From contig JBCDBD010000015.1 in the NCBI GenBank assembly GCA_039184335.1, forward strand, positions 3,978-67,977: a stretch of 64,000 nt of DNA, written 5' to 3'. Source of the DNA: JBCDBD01 sp039184335. GTDB lineage: Bacteria > Bacteroidota > Bacteroidia > Flavobacteriales > Flavobacteriaceae. The notes beneath the pieces were generated by a model. The model did no database searches. It had not been told where the DNA came from and saw only the letters and a list, made by a program, of their open reading frames with translations. A program made the position numbers and the translations under genes. Shown piece by piece: positions 1 to 7,607 of this stretch (positions are counted from its first letter, which is position 1; the number at the start of each line of letters is the position of its first letter).

Positions 1-942
1 GCCGGGCTTTTAAAAGAATATTTTTTTAAGCCTTTTCGTGAAAAAGAAGAAAATTATTTTCGATTTACCCATGATGTTGATTTAGAGTTCAACGAAATCT
101 ATAAAATCATTGCGGAACTGTTCCAAGACAGCTCTAAATTGCACCAATTGTCCAAACAGATGGTCACCCATCTTTTTGAACAGTCCAACCACCCCCATAT
201 CAAAAGTGGGGAAGTCTACATGGCATATTTGACCGATATCATCATTGACAATGAAAAAACAGACGCAGTCGGTATTTTCAAAAGTGAATTGAAACACGAT
301 TTTCTACAGTTTGAGGAAAAAAAACAAAATCTTGAAATCGTAATACAACAGGGAATCAACACCAACAAATTGGATAAGGGGTGTCTGGTCTTCAATACCG
401 ACAAAGAAAATGGCTTTAAAGTGCTCTCGGTCGATAGCAATCGTTACGACACCAAATACTGGCTAGAAAATTTTTTAGGTCTGCAGCCCCTTACCGATGA
501 AAATTTCTATACCAAAAATTACTTGAAATTCTGTCAAAACTTTGCAAAAGACGTGGTATTGCCGGCTGAGGACAAACAACAAGAGGTGCTCTTCATGAAC
601 CGTGCGGTCAACCATTTTGCAAAAAATGATGCATTTGAAGAGAGTCACTTCTTGAACGAGGTCATGGACAACCCCGAGCTTATCCCTGAATTCAAGCACT
701 ACAAAGTAGAGAAAGGACCCAAGTACAGCATTGAGGATGTATCGAACTTTGATATCGCCAATAAAGCCGTCTCAGATGCGCGAAAGAAAATCAAGAATGT
801 CATCAACTTAGATACCAACATCCAGATCAAGATGGACTTTATCAATGCTGAATCAGCAGAAAAGTTCGTAGAAAAAGGGTGGGATGAAGAACGGCAGATG
901 TACTATTATTTGGTCTATTTCAACAAAGAAGAAAAAAGGTAA
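1..942 (+). CDS. Nucleoid-associated protein, NA37/YejK-like (5' end outside window)
   Basis: The frame is open from base 1 (A-G-L-L-K-E-Y-F...) to the TAA at 940-942, so the gene begins upstream of the window; the TTG at 139 is probably an internal codon, not the start. 313 residues are visible, against roughly 330-350 for the 37-kDa nucleoid-associated family, so only a short N-terminal piece is missing. Family-like features are the segment SGEVYMAYLTDIIID, the phrase DAVGIFKSE, the long middle region with NRAVNHFAKNDAF, and a C-terminal part rich in Lys/Glu. Family members bind nucleoids; the precise role in Bacteroidota is not established. It ends 2 bp before the stop of the convergent next gene. 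Family call fairly sure, function general. Confidence 0.8.
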   Translation, partial: AGLLKEYFFKPFREKEENYFRFTHDVDLEFNEIYKIIAELFQDSSKLHQLSKQMVTHLFEQSNHPHIKSGEVYMAYLTDIIIDNEKTDAVGIFKSELKHDFLQFEEKKQNLEIVIQQGINTNKLDKGCLVFNTDKENGFKVLSVDSNRYDTKYWLENFLGLQPLTDENFYTKNYLKFCQNFAKDVVLPAEDKQQEVLFMNRAVNHFAKNDAFEESHFLNEVMDNPELIPEFKHYKVEKGPKYSIEDVSNFDIANKAVSDARKKIKNVINLDTNIQIKMDFINAESAEKFVEKGWDEERQMYYYLVYFNKEEKR

Positions 943-944
943 GG

Positions 945-2021
945 TTAAAATTTCCGTTCAATGATCTCTTTGGTACTCACGTCTTGATAGTTGCGCTTGA
1001 CAAAATCCAATGCCAGATCCAAGATTTGCCCCATGGTCGAACATTTTTTGAAATTCATGTCCTTGGTAAGGTCGTATATCTGAAGCTTCAACTTATCGAT
1101 ATGTGCAGGCAGTGAAACTGCATCGGTCTTTGAAATGCTCACAAGACGGCGTATTCGATTACCTGAACTTATGATTCGCTTGGCCACAATTGAGCGCTCC
1201 TCTATTTTGTATTGGTCCACTGAGTTTTTCTGTAATTTGGTACGTACCAGTTCGACCATTTGATAGTTTTCTTTAAAAAACTGAGGGCGATAGACCTTTA
1301 GATTTCCTTCAAAACACTGTTGATCAAAGTCGATGGCCCGAATGCGGTAGACCACATGATCAAAATCATGAACAGGTACAATCACATAATTGTACGCACG
1401 CATATCACCCAATAACCGAATCATGCAGCGTTCATTGAACTTTACAAATTCCTTGGCCAATTGTGACTTTTCAGATGCTGTGCATTTTGGAAGCATTTCC
1501 TTGATGAATACATCACCTGGGATACCTGCAATGTGCTCTTCGATCAAGGTGTCTTTATATACCAAAAAATTCAAGTTATACGGTGAGAGCATGTGCTCAA
1601 GTTCAAGGCCATAGACCCTTGAAGCATCGGTCTTCTTTACATAGAAATAAGTAAAGTTGTCATTCAGAATGTTTCGCACCTTTATCCGAAAAGGTTTTGA
1701 ATTACCGAAAGTGCAATAGTCCACCGCATCAATGTTCAGGTATTCCAAGATACGCTCACTACCATCTGAATGTAAAATGGAATAGACCTTTTTAAGGCTC
1801 ATATCAATTTCTTCGCGTTCAAAATCAGAATAGTAGACGCGTACCCATAGGGTATCTTCCCCATTGGCATCATACACCACAATCGAGCCTGAAAAACGGA
1901 GTAGGTCTTCATAAAAAATGGGAATTTCTATTTTTCGACTATACCGATGCAGGTATCCATCCAATTTTTTGTTGATAGGATAGGCGGGCTTCTTCTTTGA
2001 CATCAACCTCTCGTCAGACAT
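945..2021 (-). CDS. Conserved protein with predicted protein-kinase-like (APH-type) fold
   Basis: 358 residues from the ATG at 2021 (the frame also runs back to a TTG at 2063; a third option is the ATG at 2002, M-S-K-K-K). No named family is recognised. The order of motifs resembles a kinase-like fold of the aminoglycoside-phosphotransferase/HipA kind: a strand with YVKK (possible ATP lysine, residues ~127-130), a helix with LELEH (possible paired Glu), a hinge-like EEHIAGIPG, a catalytic-loop-like GDMRAYN (residues 205-211) and a metal-binding-like AIDFD (229-233). The usual glycine-rich loop is not obvious. The gene sits alone, convergent with the nucleoid-associated gene and divergent from an ABC operon 75 bp away. 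The fold call is my inference from motif order; substrate unknown. It could also be a pseudoenzyme. Confidence 0.6.
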   Translation of the reverse strand: MSDERLMSKKKPAYPINKKLDGYLHRYSRKIEIPIFYEDLLRFSGSIVVYDANGEDTLWVRVYYSDFEREEIDMSLKKVYSILHSDGSERILEYLNIDAVDYCTFGNSKPFRIKVRNILNDNFTYFYVKKTDASRVYGLELEHMLSPYNLNFLVYKDTLIEEHIAGIPGDVFIKEMLPKCTASEKSQLAKEFVKFNERCMIRLLGDMRAYNYVIVPVHDFDHVVYRIRAIDFDQQCFEGNLKVYRPQFFKENYQMVELVRTKLQKNSVDQYKIEERSIVAKRIISSGNRIRRLVSISKTDAVSLPAHIDKLKLQIYDLTKDMNFKKCSTMGQILDLALDFVKRNYQDVSTKEIIERKF

Positions 2022-2096
2022 TCGCTGTATTCTTTTGTAACAAAAACGTAAAATCCTCGTCAAGTTACTATAAACAAACGTAAAAACGATTTCCTT

Positions 2097-2993
2097 TTGA
2101 AAACGATACTTACCGTTGACGGCCTTACTAAAAAATTCGGGCCTCTAACCGCCGTAAACGACCTTTCCTTTACTATAGAAAAAGGGAATGTTTATGGGAT
2201 TTTAGGTCCCAATGGAAGCGGAAAATCGACCACTTTAGGCATTATCTTAAATGTGGCGAACCGAACTTCAGGCAACTTCAGTTGGTTTGATGGTACCACC
2301 TCTACCCACGAAGCCTTAAAAAAGGTAGGGGCCATTATAGAAAGGCCCAATTTCTATCCGTACATGACTGCGATCCAAAACCTGAAATTGGTCTGTAAGA
2401 TAAAAGAGGTCGCCGAAGAAAAAATAAAGGAAAAATTGCAATTGGTCGGACTTTGGGAACGAAAAGACAGTAAGTTCAAAACCTATTCATTGGGAATGAA
2501 ACAACGGTTGGCCATCGCCTCTGCCCTATTGAACGATCCCGAAATACTGATTTTGGATGAGCCTACCAATGGGCTCGACCCTCAGGGTATACACCAAATT
2601 CGCGAGATCATCAAAAAAATTGCAGGTGAGGGCACCACAATATTGCTGGCCTCACATTTATTGGACGAGGTTGAAAAGGTCTGTAGCCATGTGGTCATCT
2701 TACGAAAAGGAGTCAATTTATATGCTGGGCCAGTAGATGGGATGTTGGCAAGCCATGGTTTTTTTGAACTAAAGGCAGAAAATATGGACGCACTTCGCAA
2801 GTTGCTCGACAACAATATCAGTTTCGGAAAGATAGCAACCGAAAACGGCACCTTGACCGCCTACCTCAAAGAAGAGATGAATGCCGAAGAACTGAACAAA
2901 ATGTTGTACGAAAAAGGGATTATACTTTCCCATTTGGTGAAACGAAAGGAAAGTTTGGAAGCTCAGTTCTTGACCTTAACCAAAAACGATTAA
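2097..2993 (+). CDS. ABC transporter ATP-binding protein (ABC-2/BcrA-type)
   Basis: 298 residues. Start is TTG (K-T-I-L-T-V-D-G follows); no ATG or GTG lies in frame just upstream. Walker A GPNGSGKST at 37-45, signature SLGMKQR at 131-137, Walker B LILDEPTNGLD at 151-161 with catalytic Glu 155, and the switch His in LLASHLL. The C-terminal ~80 residues are the variable tail typical of BcrA/drug-exporter ATPases. It energises the permease that starts 11 bp downstream; the pair would form a cytoplasmic-membrane exporter. Substrate is not predictable; bacitracin/lantibiotic-resistance-like or lipid export are both possible. It is not clearly GldA, because the permease partner does not look like GldF and no gld genes lie nearby. 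Confidence 0.88.
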   Translation: MKTILTVDGLTKKFGPLTAVNDLSFTIEKGNVYGILGPNGSGKSTTLGIILNVANRTSGNFSWFDGTTSTHEALKKVGAIIERPNFYPYMTAIQNLKLVCKIKEVAEEKIKEKLQLVGLWERKDSKFKTYSLGMKQRLAIASALLNDPEILILDEPTNGLDPQGIHQIREIIKKIAGEGTTILLASHLLDEVEKVCSHVVILRKGVNLYAGPVDGMLASHGFFELKAENMDALRKLLDNNISFGKIATENGTLTAYLKEEMNAEELNKMLYEKGIILSHLVKRKESLEAQFLTLTKND

Positions 2994-3004
2994 TAAAAAA
3001 ACGA

Positions 3005-3838
3005 ATGGTACGCTTATTACAGATAGAATTCATCAAACTTTGGAACAATAGGGCAAGTAAGATTTTAATTACTTCTTATTTCATCCTACTCACTTCAATT
3101 GCCCTGGTTGCAGCCATAAAGTTTGACATAGGGCCCGTAAAATTCCACTTGGCTGAACAGGGAATCTTTAACTTTCCATACATATGGCACTTTAATACAT
3201 TTATCACGGCCATATTCAAGTTGTTCTTGGCCATTGTAATCGTATCAATGATGGCTAACGAATACAGCAATAAGACCATTAAGCAAAACCTGATCGATGG
3301 CTTGAGCAAAAAAGAATTTGTCCTCTCAAAATTCTTGACGGTCATTTCATTTGCGTTGATTTCAACGGTGTTTGTCTTCGCAGTATCAATGATTTTGGGG
3401 CTGGTCTATTCTGATTATAATGAAATTGCCATCATTTTTTCAGATCTGGAATTTTTGTTGGCCTTTTTTATAAAGCTCGTCGGATTCTTTTCATTTTGCC
3501 TGTTTGCAGGCATCTTGGTCAAACGTTCTGCCTTTGCTTTGGGGTTTTTGATCCTATGGCAGATTTTTGAAGGCTTTGTGAGAGGCATGTTGCGCTGGAA
3601 GGTCTTGGATGGTGATGGTACTGATTCGGTCATGGGGTTTTTTCCGTTAAATTCAATGTTCAACCTCATCAAGGAACCATTCACCCGATTGGGGGCAGTA
3701 CAGACAGTAGCTGGTCAGATTGGTGAGGAATTCGAACTGGACTATCATGTACATTGGTATGAAATGTTGATTGTTCTAGGTTGGACCGCAATTTTCATCT
3801 ATTTATCCCATGCACTATTAAAAGAGCGTGACCTGTAG
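3005..3838 (+). CDS. ABC-2 type transporter permease
   Basis: 277 residues with about six hydrophobic segments: one at ~20-38, one around 65-80 near HFNTFITAIFKLFLAIVIV, three closely spaced in the middle, and one at the C-terminus (EMLIVLGWTAIFIYLSHALL). The cytoplasmic loop NEYSNKTIKQNLIDGLSKKEF is the usual ABC-2 'E-x-x-x-x-T' loop after the second helix. It follows its ATPase by 11 bp and is almost certainly co-transcribed. It forms the membrane part of an exporter of unknown substrate. Confidence 0.85.
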   Translation: MVRLLQIEFIKLWNNRASKILITSYFILLTSIALVAAIKFDIGPVKFHLAEQGIFNFPYIWHFNTFITAIFKLFLAIVIVSMMANEYSNKTIKQNLIDGLSKKEFVLSKFLTVISFALISTVFVFAVSMILGLVYSDYNEIAIIFSDLEFLLAFFIKLVGFFSFCLFAGILVKRSAFALGFLILWQIFEGFVRGMLRWKVLDGDGTDSVMGFFPLNSMFNLIKEPFTRLGAVQTVAGQIGEEFELDYHVHWYEMLIVLGWTAIFIYLSHALLKERDL

Positions 3839-3945
3839 GGTATTCGCAGTTTGACCATAGCTGTATTGGGTCGACACCCGAGCTTATCCTGCGTACAACC
3901 CGAACGCCATTTCTTTTTAGTCCGGGCCTTTCGTATTTTTAACCA

Positions 3946-5934
3946 ATGAAGTTTAAGGTAGTAGCTGAATTCAAGCCCACTGGTGACCAACCACAGGCAA
4001 TACAACAACTCGTGTCGGCCATATATGCTGGTGAGGGCTACCAAACCCTGCTGGGTGTCACCGGTTCAGGAAAGACATTTACAGTGGCCAATGTCATCGA
4101 ATCGGTACAACGACCCACCCTCGTACTTGCCCATAACAAAACACTTGCTGCACAGCTCTATTCAGAATTCAAACAGTTTTTTCCACAGAACGCTGTTGAA
4201 TATTTTGTGTCTTATTACGACTATTACCAACCAGAGGCGTACATTCCCACCAGTGGCACTTACATAGAAAAAGACCTGTCCATTAATGAGGATATTGAAA
4301 AATTGAGGTTAAGTGCCACATCTTCACTGTTATCAGGACGAAGGGATGTATTGGTTGTGGCCTCTGTTTCATGCTTATATGGAATAGGCAATCCAGTGGA
4401 ATTTCAAAAAAATGTCATCTCAATCCATAAAGACCAGGTCATTTCAAGGACCAAACTTTTAAAACAACTGGTGCAAAGCCTATATTCCCGAACCACTGCA
4501 GACTTTAGAAATGGAAACTTTCGGGTAAAGGGTGACGTAGTGGATGTGTTTCCCGGTTATGCCGACCATGCGTTCCGTATTCACTTTTTTGGGGATGAAA
4601 TCGAAGAAATTGAGGCTTTGGATCCTTTTAACAATACGCTCATTGAGAGCTATGACCACCTTAACATCTATCCGGCCAATATGTTCGTCACCTCGCCCGA
4701 TATTCTACAAAATGCCATTCACCAAATTCAGGATGACCTCGTAAGACAAGTGGATTATTTTAAGGAAATCGGACGTCCATTGGAAGCCAAACGCTTGGAA
4801 GAGCGCACCAATTTTGATCTGGAAATGATTCGTGAACTGGGCTATTGTTCAGGTATTGAAAACTATTCAAGGTACTTGGACGGAAGAGAACCCGGCACAC
4901 GCCCCTTCTGCTTACTGGATTATTTTCCAGATGACTATCTCATGGTCATAGATGAAAGCCATGTGACCATTCCGCAAGTCCATGCCATGTACGGTGGTGA
5001 CCGCTCAAGAAAGGAAAACTTGGTGGAATATGGATTCCGCCTTCCCGCTGCCATGGACAATCGCCCTCTAAAGTTCGAAGAGTTTGAGGCATTACAAAAT
5101 CAAGTCGTTTATGTGAGTGCAACGCCGGCGGAATATGAACTGCAATTGACTGAGGGTGTCTATGTAGAACAGATTATACGCCCCACTGGATTATTAGATC
5201 CCGAAATAGAAGTGCGCCCAAGCAAGAACCAAATTGATGATTTGGTAGAAGAGATCCAAAAAAGGGTAGAACTGGATGAGCGTACATTGGTAACGACGCT
5301 TACCAAAAGAATGGCAGAGGAATTGGCCAAATACCTCAGTAGAATCAGTGTCCGTTGCCGCTATATCCACAGTGATGTGGATACATTGGAACGTGTTGAA
5401 ATCATGCAAGACCTCAGAAAAGGGCTTTTTGACGTATTGATCGGGGTAAACCTTTTACGTGAAGGTCTTGACCTGCCCGAGGTATCGCTGGTTGCCATCA
5501 TTGACGCTGATAAAGAAGGGTTCTTGCGCAGTAACCGCTCATTGATACAAACGGTAGGGCGTGCCGCCAGAAATTTGAATGGAAAAGCGATCATGTATGC
5601 CGACACCATAACAGAAAGCATGCAAAAAACTATTGATGAAACCAATTACCGACGAAAAAAACAAGCGGAATACAATACTGCACACAATATCACCCCCAAG
5701 GCTTTGAACAAAAGCTTGGATAATGCCCTGGCCAAAAACTCTGTTTCTACCTATCATTTTGAAAAACAAGAACTGCGAGCTGCCGAGCCAGAGCTCAAAT
5801 ATTTGACCCAAGACCAACGTGAAAAATTGATTCGGGAAAAACGAAAGGCCATGGAACAGGCTGCTAAGGAACTCAACTTCATGGAAGCTGCCAAACTAAG
5901 GGATGAAATTAAGGTACTCCAAGACCAGAACTAA
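3946..5934 (+). CDS. uvrB: Excinuclease ABC subunit B
   Basis: 662 residues, the normal length for UvrB. Walker A GVTGSGKT at 37-44, the beta-hairpin segment YYDYYQPEAY that inserts into damaged DNA, helicase motif VIDESH, SATPAEYEL, and motif VI with QTVGRAARN. The C-terminal UVR motif (MEAAKLRDEIKVLQ) that contacts UvrC is intact. UvrB is the damage-verifying helicase of nucleotide excision repair; uvrA and uvrC are not in this window. The 107-bp upstream spacer contains a short GGGT-CGAC-ACCC dyad near 3868-3879, whose role is unknown, and the gene ends at a clear terminator. Confidence 0.98.
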   Translation: MKFKVVAEFKPTGDQPQAIQQLVSAIYAGEGYQTLLGVTGSGKTFTVANVIESVQRPTLVLAHNKTLAAQLYSEFKQFFPQNAVEYFVSYYDYYQPEAYIPTSGTYIEKDLSINEDIEKLRLSATSSLLSGRRDVLVVASVSCLYGIGNPVEFQKNVISIHKDQVISRTKLLKQLVQSLYSRTTADFRNGNFRVKGDVVDVFPGYADHAFRIHFFGDEIEEIEALDPFNNTLIESYDHLNIYPANMFVTSPDILQNAIHQIQDDLVRQVDYFKEIGRPLEAKRLEERTNFDLEMIRELGYCSGIENYSRYLDGREPGTRPFCLLDYFPDDYLMVIDESHVTIPQVHAMYGGDRSRKENLVEYGFRLPAAMDNRPLKFEEFEALQNQVVYVSATPAEYELQLTEGVYVEQIIRPTGLLDPEIEVRPSKNQIDDLVEEIQKRVELDERTLVTTLTKRMAEELAKYLSRISVRCRYIHSDVDTLERVEIMQDLRKGLFDVLIGVNLLREGLDLPEVSLVAIIDADKEGFLRSNRSLIQTVGRAARNLNGKAIMYADTITESMQKTIDETNYRRKKQAEYNTAHNITPKALNKSLDNALAKNSVSTYHFEKQELRAAEPELKYLTQDQREKLIREKRKAMEQAAKELNFMEAAKLRDEIKVLQDQN

Positions 5935-5935
5935 A

Positions 5936-5965
5936 AAAGCGTTCCCAGAAACGGGAACGCTTTCT
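5936..5965 (+). terminator. Rho-independent terminator after uvrB
   Basis: Perfect stem GCGTTCCC (5939-5946) / GGGAACGC (5953-5960) with a six-base loop, flanked by AAA upstream and TTTCTT downstream, directly after the uvrB stop. The A/T flanks make it potentially bidirectional, also serving the convergent hsp20 gene. Confidence 0.85.
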
Positions 5966-6021
5966 TCAACTAACCAACTAAACCAACCATCATGAAACAC
6001 CAAAGTTGGTGCCTTGATCTT

Positions 6022-6447
6022 TTACGCTATTTCAATCAACCGTTTGGGCTTAGGTAGAGCCTCTTCTTTTTTGGGTAAGGTCAATTTTAAGATCCCATCA
6101 ACATAAGACGCATTAATATGGTCCTCATCAATTGTTTCAGGCAATGTAAAGGCGCGCTTAAAAGCTGCATATGAAAACTCCCTTCTGGAATAACTTCCCT
6201 TGGAGGATTCTTTCTCCGCTTTTCGTTCAGATGAAATGGTCAATATATTTTCATCGACGGCCACATCAAAATCCTCTTTTTTCATACCTGGAACCGCCAA
6301 TTCCAACTCAAAATCCCTTTCATTTTCCTTGATGTTCACAGCAGGAACGTTAGCACCTGTTGTTTCCAACCCCCCAAACCAATCAGGTTTAAGAAAATCG
6401 TGCATCAATGATGGAAAAAATAAACTGTTTCTTTTTACTATACTCAT
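6022..6447 (-). CDS. Small heat-shock protein, Hsp20/alpha-crystallin
   Basis: 141 residues. The alpha-crystallin domain covers roughly residues 38-125: ERDFELELAVPGMKKEDFDV at its start, the strand ILTISSERK, and the conserved LTLPKKE near the end of the domain. The C-terminal tail KPKRLIEIA contains the I-E-I (I-x-I/V) motif that docks into neighbouring subunits. Short hydrophobic N-terminus (SLFFPSLMHDFL). It is an ATP-independent holdase for unfolding proteins. It is preceded by a sigma-54-type promoter and two inverted repeats, so stress control through an enhancer-binding protein is likely. It lies downstream of the TerB-like gene on the same strand but with its own promoter. Confidence 0.95.
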   Translation of the reverse strand: MSIVKRNSLFFPSLMHDFLKPDWFGGLETTGANVPAVNIKENERDFELELAVPGMKKEDFDVAVDENILTISSERKAEKESSKGSYSRREFSYAAFKRAFTLPETIDEDHINASYVDGILKLTLPKKEEALPKPKRLIEIA

Positions 6448-6489
6448 GGTACTAAATTTTTATTGAACATTTGATTCAAACTACTTATG

Positions 6490-6504
6490 GCAATTCTCAT
6501 ACCA
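6490..6504 (-). promoter_or_regulatory. Sigma-54 promoter of hsp20
   Basis: Read on the - strand: TGGTAT-GAGAA-TTGC, a full match to the -24/-12 consensus TGGyAy-N5-TTGC with GG and GC ten bases apart. The predicted start of transcription lies near 6478, giving a ~30-nt leader before the ATG at 6447. No competing TAnnTTTG box is seen in the leader. Confidence 0.6.
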
Positions 6505-6516
6505 TGTCATTTTAAG

Positions 6517-6561
6517 TGCCATTATGGCATTTTTAAGGAGCTTGTAAGTGACATATTGTCA
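6517..6561 (-). promoter_or_regulatory. Two inverted repeats upstream of the hsp20 sigma-54 promoter
   Basis: TGCCA-TTA-TGGCA at 6517-6529 and TGACA-TAT-TGTCA at 6549-6561: same architecture (5-3-5, TGmCA arms), centres 32 bp apart, i.e. about three helical turns and the same DNA face. A further half-site TGTCA lies at 6505-6509. Position just upstream of the -24 element fits binding sites of a sigma-54 activator; this role is inferred. Confidence 0.45.
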
Positions 6562-6562
6562 T

Positions 6563-6967
6563 TTAGTTGTAGTGTGTCTTGAAAATATCAATCAAGATGT
6601 GGGGTGGTACTATTTTATCAGGGTACTCGTTCATGATTTCCAGTACCTTTCTGATGGCCGTTGGGGGGAGTCCCATTTTAAGGCCTACATTATATAGTTT
6701 TTTAATTTCCAGATGGTGCTGCTCTTGGTCTACATTCATTAAGAGCAACAGTCTATGAAATTGGACGATTCGCTCAGCCTGACTTTTCAAAGTCCTTTTT
6801 TCAGCTTTCTTATGTAAGAGTGTGTCAAAAACGGCTTTTTCGACACCCAAACCGGAAGCAACTCCTATCAGAAAATTGTATTCTGATTGCTTCAATGCAT
6901 TGTCAATTCTGGCAAAAGCAATCATTTCAGAAAGTATACTAAGCTTTTCTTCGTAAGTATTGTTCAT
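6563..6967 (-). CDS. Small TerB-like all-helical protein
   Basis: 134 residues, predicted mostly alpha-helical, with an acidic-residue-containing first third (EEKLSILSEMIAFARIDNALKQ and similar). The pattern 'L-x-E-M-I-A-F-A-x-I-D-x-x-L-x-x-x-E-Y' followed by helices ending in NEYPDKIVPPHIL resembles the TerB family, a helical fold that can bind divalent metals. No signal peptide or membrane segment. The next gene, hsp20, starts 115 bp downstream with its own promoter. Homologues of this length in related genomes are, as far as I recall, sometimes labelled 'excinuclease ABC subunit B', which this protein is not. Function unknown. Confidence 0.55.
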   Translation of the reverse strand: MNNTYEEKLSILSEMIAFARIDNALKQSEYNFLIGVASGLGVEKAVFDTLLHKKAEKRTLKSQAERIVQFHRLLLLMNVDQEQHHLEIKKLYNVGLKMGLPPTAIRKVLEIMNEYPDKIVPPHILIDIFKTHYN

Positions 6968-7020
6968 GGCCGTGCATCGAATGTCTCAGTATACTAACTC
7001 AACCCGCACACTTTTTCGTA

Positions 7021-7048
7021 TAAAAAAATCCTGAATAATTTCAGGATT
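7021..7048 (-). terminator. Rho-independent terminator, - strand
   Basis: On the - strand the stem AATCCTGAA / TTCAGGATT (four-base loop) is followed by TTTTTTTA. It stands upstream of the TerB-like gene, so it should end a - strand transcript coming from the sucC side. It is evidence that the apparently empty stretch 7049-7607 is transcribed. Confidence 0.7.
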
Positions 7049-7135
7049 CTTCAACCAACCCATATAATTACAGATTTTATACTGTAATGTATACTCCTTT
7101 CAGTATACTCTTTATCTTCTTCAAGGTTGTTCTGT

Positions 7136-7434
7136 TCAACTTTTTGGCAGTTCGATCTGGCCACTGCATACGCTTCTAAAACCAAATCTTCTGGCCCACA
7201 TTAAGCACAATGATTTTTCTTGTCTGGGATTGATGGCAACCAACCTTGGCAAAATATCCTCGTTCAGTGTAAAGGGAATATCAGAAAACATTGCATGTGT
7301 TTAAGTGGAAGCTTGGTTGTATTTACAGTTCCCGTTTGGTTTGCCAAAATATTTATCGAAGACAATAACACAACTGCCATGGCAACAATACCCACTTCTT
7401 TTGTGATAATTCTCGTTTTTTGAAATAGATTCAT
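7136..7434 (-). pseudogene. Possible broken small secreted-protein gene between sucC and a terminator
   Basis: The 640-bp interval 6968-7607 has no convincing intact gene. Two overlapping - strand frames look protein-like. One (7264-7434, ATG, 56 codons) begins M-N-L-F-Q-K-T-R and has a signal-like hydrophobic stretch VGIVAMAVVLLSSINILA. The second (7136-7291, ATG, 51 codons) reads MFSDIPFTLNEDILPRL and ends in IELPKS. They overlap by 28 bp in different frames and the second is followed at 88 bp by a terminator. A single frameshift would join them into one exported protein of about 100 residues. Both could equally be chance; no family recognised. Three GTATAC hexamers (near 6993, 7090 and 7103) also lie in the interval. 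Confidence 0.25.
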
Positions 7435-7607
7435 TGGATGGTCACAGTTACCATACTTTCTGAAAACAAGACTGCCATAACAAAAACTGAATTCCAATGG
7501 GATCTAAAAGGGATATCACAAAGTTTTGTGGCATAAGACAAAAAAGGAATCATGTCGTGCTAACATGAGCTCTTCTTTGCCTACTTGAGCAGATTAAAAT
7601 TGGAATG

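Noticed and set aside
2097..3838. Assignment of the first ABC pair as gliding-motility GldA/GldF
   Set aside because: The permease does not look like GldF and no gld genes are nearby; kept as a generic ABC-2 exporter.
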